Below are positions 59,266-64,000 of a stretch of DNA of 64,000 bases, in pieces. The stretch spans positions 1 through 64,000 of the forward strand of contig JAZNIW010000001.1 of assembly GCA_045577695.1 (NCBI GenBank). Reading direction: 5' to 3'. Numbering within the stretch: position 1 is the stretch's first letter; the number at the start of each line of letters is the position of its first letter. The notes beneath the pieces are model-generated. The model made no database searches. It had not been told where the DNA came from and worked only from the letters and a program-made list of their open reading frames with translations. The DNA comes from UMGS1279 sp045577695. Its GTDB lineage: Bacteria > Bacillota > Clostridia > Oscillospirales > Acutalibacteraceae. The position numbers and the translations under genes were made by a program.

Positions 59266-59267
59266 CC

Positions 59268-59324
59268 TTGGCGGAGACGGCGAGATTCGAACTCGCGGGG
59301 GATTGCTCCCTAACTGATTTCGAG
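59268..59324 (-). repeat. Attachment site, second copy of the tRNA-Ser(CGA) 3' half
   Basis: Identical over 57 bp to 38410-38466. The bases to its right (the 5' side in tRNA sense) do not restore a tRNA, so this is not the intact gene. I read it as the right end of element 1 and at the same time the left end of a second element. Confidence 0.9.
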
Positions 59325-59479
59325 TCTTTTAGCCTTTGGACACTTGCTGATTTTAGTAGGCATTTTCAGGCAGCTTTGTATTCGCTGAAACCCGCATAAA
59401 ATAAGGCTTTTTCGGGTGTCACTCTTTCAAACCTCGCATTTCCCTAAGTGCGTTCGAATCGAATCAAAAATCGCATTTA

Positions 59480-59521
59480 GGAGAGAACTAAGGGCGTTTT
59501 GGAGAGAACTCAGGAGAGAAC
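59480..59521 (+). repeat. Three direct repeats GGAGAGAAC, probable arm sites of element 2
   Basis: Copies at 59480, 59501 and 59513, same orientation, about 155 bases inside the second att copy. They mirror the TGCGAGA repeats beside the first copy. The rest of 59,325-59,599 holds nothing else I can support. Confidence 0.55.
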
Positions 59522-59599
59522 AACCGCAAATCAAAACACATTGGCAATACACACAGGACGAACTTCAAACCGACAAATATGTTTGAAAGGCGTATTGCT

Positions 59600-60181
59600 A
59601 TGAAATATCACAAACCGATCAACTGGAATGAAGTTCCCGACGTTATTACCAAAGAGCAATTCTATCGTATCTGCCACATCAGTAAATCTACTGCTCTGTA
59701 TCTGCTGAAAAGCGGAGCTGTCTCGTATGAGTATTCGGGCAAGAAAACCCGATGCTACAAGATCAAGAAAGATGATGTAAAAAAGTATTTGGAGAGCAAA
59801 GGTAAATTCCCCGAATACTATGCCACACCTAAAGGCTGGCATCGGGGTTATCGTAAAATATCACTACCAAGTGAAATGTCCGAAAATACATTGAAGCTGC
59901 TTCACGAATATTATGCCGATCTTTTATCCGACTACAAGGACGTTATTTCCTCTCAGGAGGTCGTTAAGCTGACCGGATATGCAAAGACTACCATTAACAA
60001 TTGGTGCGGCAAAGGGCGACTCAAGCACTTTATAAAGCACAATACATATTACATCCCCAAAGTGTTTCTCATCGAATTTTTCTGCTCCCCATATTTCCGA
60101 AGTATTATCCGTAAGACTTCTTGGCATATACAGACCATCAATGAGTTTCATCACATTATGCAAAAAGAACAGAGTAAATAA
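59600..60181 (+). CDS. Double helix-turn-helix mobile-element protein, paralogue
   Basis: 193 residues with two HTH units (VITKEQFYRICHISKSTALYLL and SSQEVVKLTGYAKTTINNWCGKGRL) and the tail YIPKVFLIEFFCS. It is homologous to the gene at 38,896 and in the same position just inside an att copy. This supports the view that a second, related element starts here. The ATG at 59600 follows AAAGG. Confidence 0.7.
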   Translation: MKYHKPINWNEVPDVITKEQFYRICHISKSTALYLLKSGAVSYEYSGKKTRCYKIKKDDVKKYLESKGKFPEYYATPKGWHRGYRKISLPSEMSENTLKLLHEYYADLLSDYKDVISSQEVVKLTGYAKTTINNWCGKGRLKHFIKHNTYYIPKVFLIEFFCSPYFRSIIRKTSWHIQTINEFHHIMQKEQSK

Positions 60182-60297
60182 CCGCTTTTGAGCACCTACC
60201 TTCGGGTGGGTGCTTTTTCAATGTGCGATTTCAAAATTTGCACAATCGCACTCTGAAAAGCATTTTGCTACACTATAGCCGTAAGGAGGTGCAAACA

Positions 60298-60600
60298 ATG
60301 GCACGATTTATTGAAGAGTTTTATTACGGCAACATTGATCCGCAAGCACGAAGTACACGGCAAAACAAGACGGTGCAAAAAGAAATGGCGGTGCTAACAA
60401 AAACCGAAGAACAGCTCACCAACGCCCTGCAGGATGAGCAAAAGAAATGGTTTCTCGACTTCTCAAATGCGTGGAGCATCGTCAACGGCGAATCCAATCT
60501 TGATAGCTTCATTATGGGTTTCCGTCTCGGTGCAAACTTCGCATACGATGCGTTTATCTCAACCGAAACACCATTTGAAGATTTGCTGAAGGAAACATAA
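60298..60600 (+). CDS. DUF6809-type mobile-element protein, paralogue
   Basis: 100 residues, related throughout to the protein at 55,093 (FYYGNIDPQAR, LTNALQDEQKKWFLDFSNAW, FIMGFRLGANFAYDAF). Function unknown. TAAGGAGGTG precedes the ATG. It is followed 13 bases later by tnpV. Confidence 0.75.
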   Translation: MARFIEEFYYGNIDPQARSTRQNKTVQKEMAVLTKTEEQLTNALQDEQKKWFLDFSNAWSIVNGESNLDSFIMGFRLGANFAYDAFISTETPFEDLLKET

Positions 60601-60613
60601 AGGAGGATTACAT

Positions 60614-60985
60614 ATGAGATCAATATTTGAACAACAGGGCGGCGCTTACACAATGCAAGGCGATTATCAATTTCCAAACCTACTCCCACCCACCGAAGAA
60701 GAACGCCCCATCGGCGTATGGGGACAGCGCCGACTAAACTACTTAAAGCACCACCGCAAAGTCTTATATTACAATCTTCTCACTTCCGGCAAACTCCATT
60801 CCCACCTCGCAGATGTCGAAGAACAAGCTCAAGATCTCTTTTCTCGGATTGTAAAACAATACGCCGAAAAAGATGGCATCACCGAACAACTCAAAACAGC
60901 TGACTCAATGAAGTGGGTGCAGAAGATGAACGATATCCGAGAGCGTGTAACTGAAAAAATCAATGCAGATGTGGTGTTCGCATGA
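60614..60985 (+). CDS. tnpV: TnpV-type transposon protein
   Basis: 123 residues: GGAYTMQGDYQFPNLLPPTEEERPIGVWGQRRLNYLK..., TSGKLHSHLADVEEQAQDLFSRIV, DGITEQLKTADSMKWVQKMNDIRE. This is the pattern of TnpV, a small protein of unknown activity first seen in the clostridial transposons Tn4451/Tn4453. AAAGGAGG precedes the ATG. The stop overlaps the next ATG (ATGA). Confidence 0.85.
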   Translation: MRSIFEQQGGAYTMQGDYQFPNLLPPTEEERPIGVWGQRRLNYLKHHRKVLYYNLLTSGKLHSHLADVEEQAQDLFSRIVKQYAEKDGITEQLKTADSMKWVQKMNDIRERVTEKINADVVFA

Positions 60986-61128
60986 GAAAGCGAAAATACT
61001 ATCTTCGTCTAACAGGAGCTGAATACCACTTCATTCTTCAATGCCTTATCGATTACCGTAACAAGCTAATATCTCAAGGCAAGTATACCGACGGCGTAGA
61101 TGAGCTTATAATCAAATGCACAAAATAA
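60982..61128 (+). CDS. Short protein coupled to tnpV
   Basis: 48 residues (MRKRKYYLRLTGAEYHFIL, then LIDYRNKLISQGKYTDGVDE). It is coupled to tnpV through an ATGA overlap, and a terminator follows at once. Basic at the start, otherwise helical. I have seen similar tiny genes after tnpV; the function is unknown. Confidence 0.65.
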   Translation: MRKRKYYLRLTGAEYHFILQCLIDYRNKLISQGKYTDGVDELIIKCTK

Positions 61129-61130
61129 CA

Positions 61131-61168
61131 ACAGGCACGGGAGTCAACCTCTCGTGCCTGTTTCTTTA
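61131..61168. terminator. Terminator between tnpV unit and the convergent HEPN gene
   Basis: ACAGGCACGGGAG pairs with CTCTCGTGCCTGT (13 bp with one G-U) around TCAAC, followed by TTTCTTT. Confidence 0.85.
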
Positions 61169-61179
61169 AAGACTTTTTC

Positions 61180-62721
61180 TTAGATTTTCCAATCATCCTC
61201 ATAGTCCATAAGACTAATAGGCATTATTAGTTTATCTTTTGATGCTTCTCTTTTTGGCTCTTCGGCTATATTCACACATAAAGATAAATTTATTATCGCT
61301 TCACGAAGAATTTTCAGCAACATAAATGTTACATCATACATCTCTTTTTCAGATACGTATAAAGCTAAACCATCTCCATATTTCTCGGTTAGTTTATCAA
61401 AAAAAGAATCATTGATCTTAACATATTTATGTTCTAAGGCATCACGTATATCTTTAATTCTTTTCAATTCAGGGTTTGGAGAATCCTCGAATTTCTCAAA
61501 GAAATCTTTGCTAATCCAATATAATGATGACAATGCAAAATTCTGCTTTGGATTAAGAATATTCTTGTACGCATATTTCTTGTTACCATAACCAGCCGAA
61601 GTTCGCCAAATTGAACGATAATTGATATCACGTTCTTTTATTCCCAAGTCGAAATAATGTTCAATGAAAAAGGCAATTTTATCAAACATACCATAAAGTG
61701 TTTTGAATGCTGTTTTTAATTTTTCCAACCGAATTGAATATTGAGCGTAGTCGGTATGTGCCTTTATGTAAGTTTCTTTATCAGCAAAATGAGGCTCTTC
61801 TCCTGAATTAAGAGCGCTGTAGTAAATGTATCTCGCATAGATGTATTCTTGTTTGAGTTGGCTAAACATCCCATGAAATACTGGTTTGGCACCAACATCC
61901 ACTATCATATTTGGAAGTTGTATAACATCTCCGGCAAAGCACAGTTCGGCTATTGGCAAATCATTTAATGTGTTTAAAAACAACCCCTTTTTTAAACACC
62001 ACTCCCTATAAGCCAACTCTTCAGAGTTATCGTATACATATTGGTTAAAGGACAACTCGGCAGTAAGTACATTTTCAACATACTCAGGAGCATAGGTATT
62101 CATTGTTGCTTTAAAGCATTTCTTAGCATCATCATGAGTATTTGGATCGTCGCATTTAGTTGCTTTGTTTAGATAATGATATGCAAAAAAATGAAACAGA
62201 TCACGATGCTCATTATCATATTCAAGCATACCATAGTGCTGATATACTCGACCCAAATTGCCAAGAGCCATTCCGAAATCTCTATGGAACGATAACACTT
62301 TTTTATATTGCTCGATTGCCGCAATTTTTCTACCACAGTGGTCTAATGCATTTGCGTAATTGGTATAAAGGATCTCTTTTAAACCAAGTACATATGGGCG
62401 ATATATATCTTTTGTGTATTCATCTTGTTCAATCAGATTGATGCTTTTTCTAAAGAAATACAATACTTTTTGAAAAGACGCTTCCGTTCTAGTTTCGGTT
62501 AATCTTGCAAAATCATCATGTGCAGTTCCTAAAGAGTAATAAATCATAGCCTTAGAAGCATCGTTTTCTTCATCTATGGATTTTTCCGCATTGTCAAGCA
62601 AATCCCTCAGAACATCTACATCTTTATTCAATGTAGCTGCATCGAACTCCTGTGATAGTTGTTTGGCTTTATCGGAAAAAGGATCTATGTATTTATCCAT
62701 TAAATTATGATTATTTTTCAT
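61180..62721 (-). CDS. TPR-HEPN protein of the LA2681 type
   Basis: 513 residues. The first 280 are TPR-like helices (YYSLGTAHDDFARL, YTNYANALDHCGRKIAAIEQYKKVL, ALGNLGRVYQHYG). The C-terminal part (about 350-500) matches the LA2681-like HEPN family: YRSIWRTSAGYGNKKY, LSSLYWISKDFFEK and RDALEHKY, the last holding the HEPN R-x4-H motif of RNA-cutting toxins. HEPN proteins are frequent effectors of anti-phage systems. The ATG overlaps the upstream DGQHR-TIR gene by 4 bases, so the two are translated together. Confidence 0.8.
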   Translation of the reverse strand: MKNNHNLMDKYIDPFSDKAKQLSQEFDAATLNKDVDVLRDLLDNAEKSIDEENDASKAMIYYSLGTAHDDFARLTETRTEASFQKVLYFFRKSINLIEQDEYTKDIYRPYVLGLKEILYTNYANALDHCGRKIAAIEQYKKVLSFHRDFGMALGNLGRVYQHYGMLEYDNEHRDLFHFFAYHYLNKATKCDDPNTHDDAKKCFKATMNTYAPEYVENVLTAELSFNQYVYDNSEELAYREWCLKKGLFLNTLNDLPIAELCFAGDVIQLPNMIVDVGAKPVFHGMFSQLKQEYIYARYIYYSALNSGEEPHFADKETYIKAHTDYAQYSIRLEKLKTAFKTLYGMFDKIAFFIEHYFDLGIKERDINYRSIWRTSAGYGNKKYAYKNILNPKQNFALSSLYWISKDFFEKFEDSPNPELKRIKDIRDALEHKYVKINDSFFDKLTEKYGDGLALYVSEKEMYDVTFMLLKILREAIINLSLCVNIAEEPKREASKDKLIMPISLMDYEDDWKI

Positions 62722-64000
62722 ATTTCCCCATTTCGAGCCTGCTCAAGAATGTTTTCAATACGTGCTTTCACAGAAGTCTTTATTTCTGCAGAATCCACAA
62801 TTGGAACATAGTTCAAGTGATTAACATCAAACGGAACAGAGGTGCATTTATCTGATGCCTGAAAATAAAACAGCATTCTGGAAGTCTTAACATGCTTTAA
62901 TGCATATCCAACTTCGATCATAACGTTGTGTCGAGCACCTGAAAGATCGGCAATGAAAATATCACATTCTCTTATGTCGTGATACATAACATCTCTGATA
63001 TCGAACGTACCGGTTTCCCTTGTACCTAAGTCGGTCAGTTCCAAATTTAGTTGCTGAACAATTTCTTTTATAGCGCTAATGCGGCTTTCTGCTTTTCTGT
63101 ATTCGTCATCGCCATCATGTTCCGCAGACGGATACCATCTTGCAATAAACACTTTTTTCGGAACATGCTCATAGATTTCGTCATACAAGTTGATAACATC
63201 ATCAATATGCAGTTTTTCAACATTGCCTATGTTGTTCTTCTTTATCCACGAAAGAAATCCACGATATTTTGATTCGTTTGTAAGTCTATAGTAAGCTAAT
63301 GCTCCAATAATAGCAATATTGGTTGTGGTAGCAGTTATTTCGGAATCTACTAAAGCTTGGTTTACTTCAACCAACTGAGATTTGACCGTTGCAATAGCAG
63401 AATCGTTTTCTTCAATGCTTTTGTTTTCAATTAAAAAGCCATACAGATCAACAAAAAAACTGTATTTAGCACCGCTAATGTAAGCTTTTATGGACGGAAA
63501 ATATGTAAAATCAATAGTACTAATAGTTTTTCTTGCGAGGTAGTACTTCCAGCCAAATGATGGATCGGTTTTTAGTTTATCGTCTGAAAAAACCTCCGGA
63601 CTTTCAAGAATAACTTTCAAGTTTTCTTCGAGATCCAACGGTATTTGCTTTGCGTTGATATTGTGAAATATTGCCCTTGAATAACGATTTTCTTCATCGG
63701 GATTTTGACACAGAATGAGACAAAACGGAACCTTGAAATCGCCAGTTACCTCATTTGCTGCACTTAATCGATGATTTCCATCTATTCGATTCAGCTTTAT
63801 TTTTGTTTCATCAAAAGAAATATGTGCAACTCTATTTTTATCTCCGGCATCATGATTAAATATGGAAATATTGATATCTCCCAGTTTTTTGTTCCATTCT
63901 TTTTTGGAAATTACAGCACTAAAGAATTCACCGACCTCTGAATGATTGTTTCCTGTTAAAAGCGAAACAGACAACACAATTTCGGGAAAGAATCTATAAT
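62718..64000 (-). CDS. DGQHR-like domain fused to TIR/deoxyribosyltransferase-like domain (5' end off window)
   Basis: At least 427 codons; the frame is open to base 64,000, reading RFFPEIV before the GTG at 63977, so the start is outside. The N-terminal part resembles DGQHR/DndB-type ParB-like domains (LSVSLLTGNN..., NRIDGNHRLSAANEV, AIFHNINAKQIPLDLEENL). The C-terminal part (about 270 onward) has KVFIARWYP, DIRECDIFIADLSGARHNVMIEVGYALKH and MLFYFQ, the pattern of TIR-like and nucleoside 2-deoxyribosyltransferase-like domains. The conserved Glu in MIEVGYAL is the usual catalytic Glu. With the coupled HEPN gene this looks like a sensor-effector pair. Confidence 0.7.
   Translation of the reverse strand, partial: YRFFPEIVLSVSLLTGNNHSEVGEFFSAVISKKEWNKKLGDINISIFNHDAGDKNRVAHISFDETKIKLNRIDGNHRLSAANEVTGDFKVPFCLILCQNPDEENRYSRAIFHNINAKQIPLDLEENLKVILESPEVFSDDKLKTDPSFGWKYYLARKTISTIDFTYFPSIKAYISGAKYSFFVDLYGFLIENKSIEENDSAIATVKSQLVEVNQALVDSEITATTTNIAIIGALAYYRLTNESKYRGFLSWIKKNNIGNVEKLHIDDVINLYDEIYEHVPKKVFIARWYPSAEHDGDDEYRKAESRISAIKEIVQQLNLELTDLGTRETGTFDIRDVMYHDIRECDIFIADLSGARHNVMIEVGYALKHVKTSRMLFYFQASDKCTSVPFDVNHLNYVPIVDSAEIKTSVKARIENILEQARNGEI

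Noticed and set aside
1..64000. CRISPR arrays
   Set aside because: No regular 25-40 bp repeats with unique spacers and no cas genes were seen.

Overview
The window looks like the chromosome of an anaerobic, endospore-forming Firmicute of the class Clostridia, probably near the Oscillospiraceae/Ruminococcaceae. The signs are sigG, an [FeFe]-hydrogenase-like ferredoxin protein, Rex, GatCAB, a small SRP RNA just upstream of dnaX, many SD-led genes with TTG starts, and sigma-A promoters with 17-nt spacers. The family assignment is my judgement from gene content and was not computed.

Bases 1 to about 38,400 are core chromosome. In order they carry: a DUF89 protein and pgsA; a nagA/ROK kinase pair; an EF-G-like GTPase; proC; rnpB; sigG; an anti-sigma-type ATPase with a DRTGG protein; SRP RNA; the run dnaX-ybaB-recR-gatCAB-hydrogenase-like protein; a leftward glycogen cluster (glgP, a GH13 amylase, queT, a GHL6 glycosidase); a degenerate P-type ATPase; rsmA; a YbaK protein; and a rightward unit minD-like, mgsA-like, aspS, acnA, icd, rex. 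Short hairpin-rich repeats sit in four of the intergenic regions. Two core proteins have lost residues that define their families: the methylglyoxal synthase homologue (positions of Asp71 and His98) and the P-type ATPase (M4 PEGLP, TGES, GDGVND).

From 38,410 to the right edge lies an integration hot spot in a tRNA-Ser(CGA) gene. A perfect 57-bp copy of the 3' half of that tRNA occurs at 38,410 and again at 59,268, and a tyrosine recombinase and excisionase lie just left of the second copy. I read this as two elements in tandem, with the intact tRNA beyond base 64,000. Both begin with tandem arm-type repeats and HTH genes, and they share DUF6809 genes. No relaxase or conjugation genes are visible.

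The AT-rich cargo of element 1 (about 39,500-54,900) looks like a stack of defence-type modules. The first is a four-gene operon with a Bergerat-fold ATPase and a 1096-aa protein combining a zinc ribbon, RNA polymerase alpha-CTD-like repeats and a sigma region-4 helix-turn-helix. Converging on it is a cytosine methyltransferase fused to an NgoFVII-type PLD nuclease, with its controller protein and a divergent HNH nuclease. A peptide-deformylase-like gene follows. The last module is a membrane-anchored NACHT-type ATPase with a Ser-rich small protein and a radical SAM protein. Element 2 carries tnpV and a two-gene unit: a DGQHR-type domain fused to a TIR/deoxyribosyltransferase-like domain, translationally coupled to a TPR-HEPN (LA2681-type) protein. 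These modules are the best candidates for undescribed immune systems.
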